Shown in pieces: positions 13,201 through 21,418 of a stretch of 22,711 nt of DNA. The stretch lies in NCBI GenBank assembly GCA_001579985.1, contig LRSR01012659.1, forward strand, positions 1-22,711. Direction: 5' to 3'. Within the stretch, counting starts at the first letter, position 1. Each line of letters opens with the position of its first letter. Source of the DNA: Hypsibius dujardini. Taxonomy: Eukaryota; Tardigrada; Eutardigrada; Parachela; Hypsibiidae. The translations under genes and the position numbers were made by a program. The notes beneath the pieces are model-generated. The model worked only from the letters and a program-made list of their open reading frames with translations. It was not told the DNA's origin and did no database searches.

Positions 13201-16200
13201 GTCCTATCTGGTCACCCTGATCAAGGAGCTGCGCGGTGTGCTGAAGCGCGGCTACCAGATTCACGTCCTTGTGCACTGCGTCCACACCGTCCTGTCCAAG
13301 CTGCTTCCGGTGGTGAAGGCCGGCGATTTGGATCGCTGCGTCGGGGAGATGGTGTTGATTTGCCACGAGGAGATGTTCGGGGAGCTGGCGGAGGAGAAGG
13401 AGGTCAACGAGCTGACTAGGAAGATTGCCGAAGCGAGGAACATCAAGTCCTACGACACGTACGCCATTTTGGCTAAGTTTGCCTCACCGGGGGTGCTGGT
13501 GAAGCTCATTAAGCCGCTGAAGGAGAAGGCGGAGGAGACGCAGTCGCATAAGGTGGCGGTCAAGTTGGAGAAGGCCTTCCGGCAGATTCTGACGGGCTTG
13601 CTGAGAAACGATCAGCTGTCGGAGAAGGACTTGTTGTTGTTTGCCTATGCGTTGTACGATCACTCGACCGGCCTTTTTGGAGGTAAAGTTGATGTTAATT
13701 TGGTTATTCGCTGACGTTGCTACTGCTTAAGCTTAATTGTCTGCCTGCTGAATTGTGTCTGCCTGTTGAATTGTGTCTGCCTGCTGAATTGTCTGCCTGC
13801 TGAATTGTGTCTGCCTGCTGAATTGTGTCTGCCTGCTGAATTGTGTCTGCCTGTTGAATTGTCTGCCTGCTGAATTGTCTGCCTGCTGATTAGCGAATTT
13901 GTCTCTCAATGCTCTTGTTTAATTGTGCGCCTGTTGAATTGTCTGCGAAACCGGTTAGCGAATGCTACATGTCTGTCTTAAGGTTCTGCTTTGGGTCTGT
14001 CTGCATAATGATCTGCCTGTCGCATTGATTGATTGTCTGATTGGTTTGTGAATATGGCATTTTGACTTTCTAACCTTTTGCCTGATTGGGTCTCTGCTTA
14101 ATTGTTTGCTGACTTATGGTTGGAAGTTCCTGCTTGATTGGTTGGTGCATGCTACACTGTTGTATTTCTAATTGTCTGTCTAGTTGCCTGTGTGCGTCAT
14201 GATCTTCCGGTTGGATTGTGTCTGACTGGTTAGTGAATATCTAGCATTCGACGTAATTTTCTGTACACTCAATTGATTGCTGACGTAAATGCCTGCCTGT
14301 CTGGGTAGTGATCACTGTCTTTAGTCTGTCTAATTTTCTGATTTACTGTCTGTCTGCATAACTATTTGTCTGTTGGATTGATTGTCTGACTGGTTAGTGA
14401 ATATGGCATTTGAATGTCTAATATTCTACCTGATTGTTCATCAGCTTGGTTAATTGTTTGCCGGCTTATGCGACTGCCTGCCTGGCTAGTAAATATTCCG
14501 GCCGAGTTGTCTGCCTACTAAAGTGTTTGTCTGACTGGATAACGATTTTCAATTTCAGACCCGAAACCGAAACAGGCAGTCGTAACAGCGCCCTCTCACC
14601 TGGACCGACCCGATTCCTTCCTCATTGCGCGGGAACCCGGTCGCGGCGGCCCAGCCGCAGTGACGAGCCGGAAGACCAACGACTACCTCGTGCAGGACTT
14701 TGGACTGCAGATTCTCCTGTCGTGCTTCAAAAATAGCCGCCTGCAGACCGACAACCTCGAGCACACGGACATGCTGGACCCGTTCGTGCCGGTGGTGGTG
14801 CACTGCCTCACGTCCCGGCACATGTCGGTGAAGACGACCGCCTTGCGGTGCTTGATTTGGATGTTGAAGTTTAAACTGCCGTCGTTGGACGCGGCCATGG
14901 AGGGCGTGGTCAAGACGCTGTTTGTCCATCTGAAGAACTACTCCGGACCGGGCGCGGCGGTCAGTGAGAACGCTGAGTTTGTCAACGCGGTGTACAAGGC
15001 GTTGAGCTCGACGGTGCGCGACGCGACCGCGGGCAAGATCTCCGATAAGCATCTGAAGGTGCTGCTGACGTATGCGGAGAGTGATCTGCGCGAAGGGACT
15101 AAGCAGATTTTGGCTTTTAATCTGCTGAAGGTAGTTGTTGTTATCAATCAATCAATCAATCAATCAATCAAACGTTGACGTTGTCAACCAATCAACCGTT
15201 GACGTTATCAATCAATCAACCGTTATCGTTATCAATCAATCAATCAACCGTTGACGTTATTAATCAATCAGTCAACCGTTAACGTTATCAATCAATCAAT
15301 CAACCGTTGACGCTATCAATCAATCGACCGTTGGCATTATCAATCAATCAATCGTTGGCATTATCAATCAATCAACCGCTGGCGTAATCAATCAATCAAT
15401 TGTTGAGGTTTGCAGCATCGTTTGCTCATCCGCGGAGCACTGACTTATTGGCGGTTTGCATAGAAACACCTCAATCGATCAATCAAGCGCGTACCTTCTC
15501 GAACGAAAGCAATTTAATTACTTTTTAGCCATAAAATACCACGAGTAATTAAATGAAGAATTAAGGGTAGCAGACGGATATCAAAAGAAATAGTTGCGCG
15601 TTTATCTGGTGTTGCCTGATCGTTAAAACGGTGTGTGAGTTGGATCTGAAAATAGTCTTTTCTGGTAACGTCTTTGTTTTCCTCTTTAGGCTGTTCTTTC
15701 GAGGCATCTCCTAACACCGGAGCTTCGTGAAATCATGCTGAACCTGGCTAAGACCTCCATCCAGGGCGAGGAAGAAAATGTCCGCCAGCAGTCGCGCCAT
15801 CTGGTGTACCTCTTCATGACCACCTACAACCCCAAGAAGATCAAAGTCAGGGAGTTCACCGAGCTTTACAAGGATAATTTGGAGTATTCCTTGGAGCACG
15901 GCCGGCTCGTCTGCGTCACCATGCTGTCCGACCTTCTCGGCGCTGGCAGAATGGGCGCCGGCTTTAACGAAGACAATGCCCTGCCGTTTTTTCAACTCTT
16001 TGCTGCGCGTCTGAGCGACGAGAGCTCCGGTGTCCGTCATAAGGCCGCGGAGTCGATCAGCGGCATTTTGGGGAAAGCGGTCGGTTCGGAATTGATGGAG
16101 CAGATTTTCAAGTGGACCCAACGCTGGCTGCTGGATGAAGATATAGCAGTGAAGCGAATCGGTTTCCAGACCGCCACTCTTTTTGCTCAGGTGAGTTTGT

Positions 16201-17852
16201 CTGCCTATCTGCCTGTCTACCTGCCTGTCTGCCTGCCTGCCTGCCTGTTTGTCTCTCTGGCTTTCTGCCTGCCTGCCTGTTTGTCTGGCTGCCTGGCTGT
16301 CTACCTGCCTGCCTGTTTGTCTCTCTGGCTTTCTGCCTGCCTGTTTGTCTGTCTGGCTGCCTGTCTGTCTGCCTGTCTGTTGATTTGTCTGTGTGTCTGT
16401 CTGCATGTCTGGCTTTTGCCCTTTGGTTCTCATCTCATCTTGCACTTTCAGGTGGAAAAAGTGAAGCTTATTCCGAGACTCAAACCCATTCTGACCGCGC
16501 TGGGTAAAGTCATCCGGGTGACCGAATTCCTGACTTCCGAATCGGCCATGCTCGATTACGATCACCTCCTCATTAATGCTTTGAGCCTACTCGCCAACAT
16601 CATCGATCACTGCGGTAGCGAGATCTGGACCGTGGAGACTGCGGTGAAGAAATTGAAGTTCATCTTTGATGGCGTCCGTGACCTGCTGCTCCACGAGCAC
16701 GAATGGGTCCGCATTCGCAGTCTGGAGGTGTACTGGCGAGTCTTCCAACAGCAACCTCCGCAACGGCTGGCCGAGAATGTCCTCCTGGCTGAGAATCCCC
16801 ACAAGAAGCTATCGCTTTTGGCGGGTGCACTGATTAATCAGTTGAAATCATACTCTGACCGGGATGACTACTACGAACTGTGGTCCAAGTGCGTTTTATA
16901 TGTGGCGCAGGCGGTGTCGTGTTTTCTTAATGCGCCGGGTGTGGTGACTGATGATGTGGGGGACGAGAAGGAGGAGGATGAGCTGGAGGAGGATGAAGTG
17001 AAAAAGGAGGAGGAGGAGGGGGAGAATGGCGGTGCTGTTCAAGTGCCGGCGAATCGGCTGATTAATTCCCCATTTGTGGTCCGCGGGGTCTGCAGAGAAG
17101 CTGTTTTTGAGGCCGTACATGAGCCGAAAAGAACTACCAAGGTGAGGCGTAACTGAATGGCATTGTACACGCGTACACACCCCCCATATGCATACACGTA
17201 AGCGTAGACAGAGACAGACAGACAGACAGACAGACAGGCATGGCAGACAGGCTGGCAGATAGACAGGCCGAAGCTTTTTATCTTCCATTTTCAGAGACTT
17301 CAAGTTATGAAGTGGATTCACTGCCTTTGTGCGGCCTTCGACCGCGAGGCATTCCTTCAGTTTCTTCCCAGCGTTCTGCAAGTCTTGTATCGATGCACCA
17401 ACGAGCCGTCTGCGCAAAACGGTATTGTCTGCCCGTCGCATCGCTTAAAACAATGCTTTGTTCAATTCCTTAATTAAGTTTTCTGCTGTTTTGCGTTACC
17501 AGATGGTGAATTAAAACGTTTGACAGAGGAGGTGACCGGTGCCGTGGAGGCTCACGTCGGGAGAGAAATCTACGCAGACGCCATGCGGACTGTGATACTG
17601 CAGTTTTCGAAGAAACGAGCCGAACGGAAACGGCAGCAAGCCGTTGAGGTGAGGCTCCCTTTTTTTTAGCCACTTGATAGATTGTATCACAAATATCTCT
17701 CTTTTTTCATGATCCAGCCGATTCTGAATCCGGCGAAAGCGGCTCGGATGAAAATCAAAAAGCACCTAACCAGAAAGGAGGCGAAGAAGCGAAAGACGCA
17801 AGATCGAGACTTGGAACTTGGTCGGTTGGTGAAAAAATCGCGACCGCGATGA
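2715..17852 (+). CDS. UTP20: UTP20 homologue, small-subunit processome HEAT-repeat scaffold (29 exons)
   Basis: UTP20 (DRIM) is a giant nucleolar helical-repeat protein of the U3-containing 90S/SSU processome, needed for 18S rRNA processing. Inferred exons: 2715-2774, 2896-3043, 3375-3507, 4794-4985, 5117-5339, 5570-5713, 5774-6034, 6344-6708, 6833-6943, 7013-7126, 7359-8051, 8147-8354, 8525-8736, 8827-8993, 9371-9446, 9514-9832, 9976-10261, 10340-10710, 11055-11114, 11186-11347, 11421-11750, 11938-12588, 12959-13682, 14559-15130, 15690-16190, 16452-17141, 17295-17421, 17503-17648, 17718-17852. They join in frame to 2726 residues (human about 2785, yeast about 2493). Similarity to human UTP20 runs throughout: FFEAYTKWTDLNRTQHF near residue 60, PLLDLVVNLAKDLQKDFFP near 110, WSLAVLAPHIR at about 500, SYDTYAILAKF in exon 23, LRCLIWMLKFKLP in exon 24. 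Acidic linkers lie at about 1702-1722 and 2530-2552, and a basic, NLS-like tail in exon 29. Exon 21/22 carries a Cys-rich insertion. The least certain boundaries are exons 15 and 19 (short) and the weak GTTCGT donor of exon 16. Confidence 0.93.
2821..2894 (+). repeat. TTGA repeats of UTP20 intron 1
   Basis: Two short runs of TTGATTGGCTGATTGATTGATTG-type sequence occur in this 121-nt intron. The second ends directly at the CAG acceptor (2893-2895), leaving almost no polypyrimidine tract. Confidence 0.75.
3093..3245 (+). repeat. 52-bp tandem repeat, three copies (UTP20 intron 2)
   Basis: Three near-identical copies with period 52 each contain GATAGGTCCAAAGGAAATG, starting at 3111, 3163 and 3215. 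They are separated by TCAA-rich sequence. The array fills about half of the 331-nt intron 2. Confidence 0.85.
3557..3772 (+). repeat. TTGA/TTGG tetranucleotide array (UTP20 intron 3)
   Basis: A dense run of TTGATTGGTTGATTGG units with scattered GTTAGTTGTTTG variants. It occupies the first part of the longest UTP20 intron (3508-4793), upstream of the fold-back. Confidence 0.85.
3994..4732. repeat. Long fold-back (inverted repeat) in UTP20 intron 3
   Basis: Two imperfect complementary arms of about 330-360 bases flank a 39-base loop (4354-4392). Near the loop, 4336-4353 is the exact complement of 4393-4410. Near the outer ends, 4002-4019 is the exact complement of 4704-4721. Matching blocks continue between, including CACATCCGCGG / CCGCGGATGTG and a TTGA run in the left arm opposite a TCAA run in the right. 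The structure lies wholly inside the intron and would be transcribed as one long hairpin. Outer edges fade near 3994 and 4732. No target duplication or coding capacity was seen. It may be a fold-back transposon or an inverted duplication. Confidence 0.88.
5013..5063 (+). repeat. TAGGTTTTAC tandem repeat (UTP20 intron 4)
   Basis: Five TAGGTTTTAC-like units, one of them shortened to TAGGCTAC, fill the middle of this 131-nt intron. Confidence 0.8.
5386..5542 (+). repeat. CTGTCTGAGGAGACTCGTT minisatellite (UTP20 intron 5)
   Basis: About eight irregular units of roughly 15-23 bases combine CTGTCTGAGGA with GACTCGTT or GACTCTGT. The array occupies most of the 230-nt intron 5. Confidence 0.8.
6050..6245 (+). 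repeat. CTGT microsatellite (UTP20 intron 7)
   Basis: A long CTGT run with CAGT, GTGT and CGGT variants lies inside the 309-nt intron 7 (6035-6343). The intron has no stop in the exon frame and its length is a multiple of three, so exons 7 and 8 stay in one open frame through it. Confidence 0.9.
6727..6815 (+). repeat. GGTGAACTTGGTGGCTGAACTT repeat (UTP20 intron 8)
   Basis: Alternating GGCTGAACTT and GGTGAACTT words repeat through most of the 124-nt intron 8. Confidence 0.75.
7162..7284 (+). repeat. CAGG/CAGA/CAAA microsatellite (UTP20 intron 10)
   Basis: A CAGG run passes into a CAGA run and then CAAA. This is the complement of the CTGT/CTGC type seen in other introns, so both orientations occur relative to transcription of the same gene. 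Confidence 0.9.
8379..8500 (+). repeat. 44-bp tandem repeat, three copies (UTP20 intron 12)
   Basis: Copies begin with ATGCTTGATT at 8381, 8425 and 8469, a period of 44. Each contains a TTGA run followed by GCCTGTCGGTTTGATTTCG or a close variant. Confidence 0.85.
9112..9292 (+). repeat. TTGA-rich repeats with ATATCCATTG spacers (UTP20 intron 14)
   Basis: Units of GGTTGATTGATTTG-GATTG-TATATCCATT type repeat about five times with an irregular period. The array makes up half of intron 14 (8994-9370). Confidence 0.75.
9900..9957 (+). repeat. CGCCACCTGCTG direct repeat (UTP20 intron 16)
   Basis: Two copies of CGCCACCTGCTGRCTGTT occur about 34 bases apart, near the end of this 143-nt intron. Confidence 0.6.
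10797..10992 (+). repeat. TCAA repeats with GTTCATGTTAGTCAATCAA modules (UTP20 intron 18)
   Basis: Four TCAA blocks are separated by related words such as CGACCTC and TGTTAGTC or CGTTAGTC. The intron is 10711-11054. Confidence 0.8.
11699..11972 (+). other. Cys-rich insertion in UTP20 (exon 21/22 junction)
   Basis: Exon 21 ends with the segment CRYCNGEG (Cys at residues 1528 and 1531) and exon 22 opens with VRCRCYN (Cys 1554 and 1556). Downstream conserved FENLRHMQKHR aligns with human FFENMKHIQIHR. As I recall human UTP20, this position is shorter and has no CxxC. The pattern C-x2-C-x22-C-x-C could bind zinc, but the spacing matches no standard finger I know. Confidence 0.55.
12689..12795 (+). 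repeat. CAGA microsatellite (UTP20 intron 22)
   Basis: CAGA units with CATA, CAGG and CAAGG interruptions sit in intron 22 (12589-12958). The remaining intron bases show no recognisable feature. Confidence 0.9.
13738..13890 (+). repeat. TGTCTGCCTGCTGAAT minisatellite (UTP20 intron 23)
   Basis: About eight units of TGTCTGCCTGCTGAATTG, some with an extra GTG, run in tandem from the start of the 876-nt intron 23. Confidence 0.85.
13995..14558 (+). repeat. Degenerate higher-order duplication, period about 350 (UTP20 intron 23)
   Basis: Two diverged copies share the same order of words: GTCTGTCTGCATAA (near 13996 and 14349), ATTGATTGTCTGA, GTGAATATGGCATTT, TGCCTGATTG or TACCTGATTG, and TTAATTGTTTGC. 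A third partial GTGAATAT module lies near 14233. The sequence is CTG/TTG rich throughout. Confidence 0.6.
15144..15412 (+). repeat. TCAA array with CCGTTGACGTTA spacers (UTP20 intron 24)
   Basis: About ten units of ATCAATCAATCAACCGTTGACGTT type repeat, with TCAA copy number varying from two to six. The rest of intron 24 (15413-15689) shows nothing recognisable. Confidence 0.88.
16196..16411 (+). repeat. CTGC/CTGT microsatellite (UTP20 intron 25)
   Basis: CTGCCTGT units with TCTCTGGCTTT interruptions fill intron 25 (16191-16451). The intron is 261 nt, a multiple of three, and free of stops in the exon frame, so exons 25 and 26 form one uninterrupted open frame across it. Confidence 0.9.
17207..17238 (+). 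repeat. Short CAGA microsatellite (UTP20 intron 26)
   Basis: Seven or so CAGA units occur in the 153-nt intron 26. Confidence 0.85.
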
Positions 17853-17970
17853 ACTGTGATGGTGTTATTGTTTTTCTTTTTTTCTCTGGAACGTGTCGAA
17901 CGCCTCGAATGATGCCTTTTTCTGTTGGGATATTTAACATTTCATTCTTACCTTGTCCTGCTAATTACAT

Positions 17971-18366
17971 TTCGATTGAGTGGTTCGATTTGGTCAGTGG
18001 TTCGAACCACGCAGCAATGGTTCGATTTGAGTGGTTCGATTTGGTTAGTGGTTGGAACCGCGCAGGAGTGGTTCGATTTGGTTGGTGGTTGGAACCACGC
18101 AGGAGTGGTTCGATTTGGTTAGTGGTTGGAACCACGCAGCAATGGTTCGATTTGAGTGGTTCGATTTGGTTGATGGTTCAAACCACGCAGGAGTGGTTCG
18201 ATTTGTTTAGTGGTTGGAACCACGCAGGAGTGGTTCGATTTGAGTGGTGCGAACCACGTAGGGGTGGTTCGATTTGGTTGATAGTTGGAACAACGCAGGA
18301 GTGGTTCGATTTGAGTGGTTCGATTTGGTTGGTGGTTGGAACCACGCAGGAGTGGTTCGATTTGAT
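17971..18366 (+). repeat. 37/51-bp minisatellite with GTGGTTNGAACCAC palindrome
   Basis: The array lies about 120 bases past the UTP20 stop. The landmark CGCAG (once CGTAG) recurs at 18010, 18061, 18098, 18135, 18186, 18223, 18257, 18294 and 18345, giving spacings 51, 37, 37, 51, 37, 34, 37, 51. The 51-bp form is the 37-bp form plus a 14-base duplication of GAGTGGTTCGATTT. Most units contain GTGGTTGGAACCAC; the first has the perfect palindrome GTGGTTCGAACCAC. The array may lie in the UTP20 3' UTR. Confidence 0.9.
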
Positions 18367-18876
18367 TGCCTTGTTTGCAATCTTCAATGGAAGCCCTCTT
18401 GTAGCTCTGTTGAATTCTCCTTCAAGTTAAGTAAAACAATTGAGAAAGGACACTGACGCAGCTGTTAATTACTTTTAGGAAACGCCTATTGTTTTGCAAT
18501 ACATTGTAATGACTCCTTGGGACTGTGTTACATTACCTTCTCTCTGCGATAAACCTTGAAAGTACCGGGTGGGGTTTTCGATGAATCAAAACGCTACTAC
18601 AGATGTCACTGCGCAGCAGATTCGGTGACACACGATCAAATGCCTGTAGTTTAGAATTCGATGTATGGAAACCATCGCTTGTCATTTGGATACTTTGCAG
18701 GCAACAGTGGGATGTAATTTTGATGTTATTTGGACGTTTTTCCTTTATATTCTCAGGTTAGAAGCAGAACGTGAGGCAGTTATCAGTGGTAAAGACCTAC
18801 TTCATGGGATTAATTAATTGATTGACTCAGCTACCAGTTGCGCTTTTACTCTTTTCCTTGAAGTTTAGCTTGAAGA
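18367..18876. other. Spacer upstream of the F-box gene
   Basis: No coding segment, AATAAA signal or repeat array is evident. It should contain the F-box gene promoter and leader; a non-coding first exon cannot be excluded. Confidence 0.5.
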
Positions 18877-20009
18877 ATGTCCACATCCTCTCAAGTTGCC
18901 CTGGGCGGGTCTCCATTCAGCACCGAGTCGCAACAGATCGTGACCACGGACTCTGAAATCCCGGACGCCGGCTTCGACTCCCTTCCGCCAGAGATGCTGG
19001 TCAAAATCTTTGTGAAATGGGACGCTGTACAACGAGTCCAGCTGCAAAGGTATAGTTAAGCTCTACATGCTTCTGGGTACTTTTATCTGCCTGACAAGCT
19101 GGTCTCGCTGTCTGCCAGCATGTCTGTCTGTCTGTTTGTCTGTCTATCTGTCTGTCTGTCTTTTTGTCTGTCTGTCTTGTTTGTCTGTCTGTCTGTCTGT
19201 CTGTCCTGTTTGTCTGTCTGTCTGCCTGGCTGTTTCGGATCCGGTCTGTCTGCTTGTCTGTCTTATATAACTATTGCTATGCATCTCACAGGGTGTGCCA
19301 CCGCTGGCACAGTCTCCTCGCCAGTCCGATACAGCGAGACGTCCGCATAACGGACCCAAATCGCTTTCTGGCTCTCTTCCAGGGAAGCAGTTACGGTTCT
19401 CACAATCCCCTCCAAACCCACCTTGGCCGGATGATGGGCCCTACAACGCGTTGCTTGACTGTCCAGGGTCCGAGGAGCAGCCCTGACAACCCGACGCGGC
19501 TGCTCCACGCCTCAGCCCTTGGCAAAATCTCCGCCGTCTGCCCGAGCTTGTCCCGCCTCACCTTCACCGACGGATGGGTCACGGTCTCGTTGTTTGACCG
19601 TGTTCCCGCGTCCGTGCAGACGGTCACACTGCGCAACGTCAAGGTGGCTCACATCACCGCCATCCATCCCATGGTCTACTGCCACGATGTGAACATCACG
19701 GACACGGTGACGGTGATGCGGAAGGAACCGGGCTTGGGCGGGTTCAAGGCGGCCTTCTTCGAGGTGGTCGAGCGATACGTGCCTCGGCTGTCAGCGGAGG
19801 GAATCTCACAGCTCGCGGGACGGATTTTGGCCGTGACCAATTGGAACACCATTGCCCGAATTGATCGGATCGTTAAGACGTACGAACGCATAACATAAGA
19901 GCATGTACGAGTACAGGGATGGCAATGGGAAGGGAAGAGACCGATGGGTTATTGTTGCGTAAGAAACATACACAATTCGGAAATTCGGCTTACTCGATCC
20001 AAAAATTGT

Positions 20010-20071
<62 letters not shown>

Positions 20072-20366
20072 GTACAGCGTAGTACTACTACTACTACTAG
20101 TACAGCGTAGTACTAGTACTACTACTACTACAGCGTAGTACTAGTTCCATTTTAACTTGACCTTTGGTGCCATTTTTAGGTTTAGCGTGTGTGTTTTCCA
20201 TCTCTAGGCTCAGCGTGTGTATTTTTAGATTTCATGCTTTTTAATCTCGGAATTGTATTTCAGGAGAGAGAGGGACTTCATTCCGAGCGAACTGCCAAAG
20301 TTGAAAAACGTGACGCTGTGGGAGCTGCACACCTTCCTGTTCGGCCATAATGCACCGTTGATTTGA
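18877..20366 (+). CDS. F-box protein (three exons)
   Basis: F-box proteins are substrate adaptors that dock on SKP1 in SCF ubiquitin ligases. Exons 18877-19049, 19292-19879 and 20264-20366 join in frame to 287 residues. The F-box lies at about residues 34-76: LPPEMLVKIF, then VQLQR joined across intron 1 to VCHRWHSLL, the typical second half of the motif. The rest (about 210 residues) contains regularly spaced short hydrophobic segments such as LSRLTFTDGW, VQTVTLRNVKV and LKNVTLWEL, which resemble irregular leucine-rich repeats, so it may be FBXL-like. I cannot name an orthologue. The start ATG has A at -3. Exon 3 is inferred from a GTACGA donor inside the Lys-Thr codons and a TTTCAG acceptor that keeps frame into PSELPKLKNVTLWEL. 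If intron 2 is retained, translation ends six codons later at 19898 (TAA). Intron 1 carries CTGT repeats and intron 2 an ACT array. Confidence 0.8.
19121..19236 (+). repeat. CTGT microsatellite (F-box gene intron 1)
   Basis: A CTGT run with TTTG and CCTG interruptions fills most of the 242-nt intron (19050-19291). Confidence 0.9.
20009..20140 (+). repeat. ACT trinucleotide array (F-box gene intron 2)
   Basis: About twenty ACT units are followed by three AGTACAGCGTAGTACT-type interruptions with shorter ACT runs between. The array sits in intron 2 (19880-20263). Confidence 0.92.
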
Positions 20367-20420
20367 CAGGAGTGTCCGTTTAAATCCACAAATATCGGTA
20401 TTATCAAAATTACACTCGTA

Positions 20421-20725
20421 TTATTTGTCGCTTGTTAGAGCTTTAATATTTGTCGCTTATTAGAGCCTTAATAGTTGCCGCTTATTAGAGCCTTAATAGT
20501 TGTCGGTTGTTAGAGCCTTATTAGTTGTCGGTTGCTAGAACCTTATTATTTGTCGCTTATTAAAGCCTTATTATTTGTCGCTTATTAGAGCCTTATTAGT
20601 TGTCGGTTGTTAGAATCTTATTATTTGTCGCTTGTTAGAGCCTTCTTAGTTGTCGGTTGTTAGAACCTTATTAGTTGTCGGTTGTTAGAGCTTTATTAGT
20701 TGTCGGTTGTTAGAGCCTTAATATA
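20421..20725 (+). repeat. 25-bp tandem array, twelve copies
   Basis: The word GTCG (once GCCG) recurs exactly every 25 bases from 20427 to 20702. The unit has the form TTAKTTGTCGSTTRTTAGAG plus CCTTA. A decayed thirteenth copy (GACG at 20727) follows. There is no length variation between copies. The array starts about 55 bases past the F-box stop, probably in the 3' UTR. Confidence 0.92.
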
Positions 20726-21235
20726 TGACGACGGGCTCTCTTTTTTCTTTTTTCTACTCACGGTTTATCGAAATGGTTCATCCTGAGTTATGGTAAAGCC
20801 ATCTTCTGTCACAGTAGTTTCTACGCTGCGAATGTTAAATAAAAATACGGAAGGTATGTCACAATTATTTTCCGAATACCGATTGCACTAACAACGCACA
20901 ATAGAACGGTGCGGCCGTATCCCTATTTTAGACTCCCAAAATATTGGAATGTGATGCAAAAGTACTCTTTTCCGTCGCCAGCACGCACTAGCTTACGAGC
21001 TATGGAACACAAACTTGGTCCTCCTACGGGTGTTTGTGTGCGCTTCAACAGTCAGCTTTCGGCTTAATCTGGCTTATCCTTTAATGTAATTTACAACACA
21101 CAATGATTCGCCATTCATATTCTAAACATCAGAGAGGAGTTTTGAAAGGGTTGGGGAATGGAGAGAACAGCATGAATTGACATTGCGGGATTCTGCTTGA
21201 GAATGTGAACAAGATTACCGTTCCATGGTTCTACT
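20726..21235. other. Spacer between the F-box gene and the hAT-like element
   Basis: Apart from the AATAAA at 20838-20843 and the hairpin beginning at 21216, no coding exon, RNA gene or repeat array is apparent. Confidence 0.5.
20838..20843 (+). terminator. AATAAA poly(A) signal, F-box gene candidate
   Basis: This is the first canonical AATAAA after the F-box stop codon, about 470 bases downstream and past the 25-bp array. If used, the array is part of the mRNA. Confidence 0.45.
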
Positions 21236-21243
21236 ATGGAACG
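21236..21243. repeat. Left 8-bp target-site duplication
   Basis: ATGGAACG directly precedes the left terminal repeat and is repeated exactly at 22193-22200 after the right one. Confidence 0.9.
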
Positions 21244-21257
21244 TAGGGATGGAAATT

Positions 21258-21418
21258 ATGCGGTTTGGGTCGTGGGCGGTTTGGGTTGTGGGCGGTTTGG
21301 GTCGTTGGCGGTTTGGGTCGTGGGTGGTTTGGGTCGTGGGTGGTTTGGGTCGTGGGCGGTTTGGGTCGTGGGCGGTTTGGGTCGTGGGTGGTTTGGGTCG
21401 TGGGCGGTTTGGATTCCA
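21258..21418 (+). repeat. 16-bp subterminal array of the hAT-like element
   Basis: Ten copies of the unit YGGTTTGGGTCGTGGG start every 16 bases from 21261 to 21405, directly inside the left TIR. Short translatable frames across it are by-products of the repeat. Confidence 0.93.

Noticed and set aside
12599-13366. Minus-strand frames with Cys-Leu-Ser-Val repeats
   Set aside because: They are translations of the CAGA microsatellite and antisense of exon 23.
15711-16565. Long minus-strand open frame (284 codons) opposite UTP20 exons 25-26
   Set aside because: It is the antisense of conserved UTP20 coding sequence plus a stop-free CAGA repeat. It has no recognisable domain.
17971-18366. tRNA genes or a Pol III SINE suggested by GGTTCGAACC
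   Set aside because: No A-box, acceptor stem or cloverleaf could be drawn. The motif belongs to the minisatellite palindrome.
20421-20725. CRISPR-like array of regularly spaced repeats
   Set aside because: Units are contiguous with no unique spacers, in an intron-bearing eukaryotic locus without cas genes.
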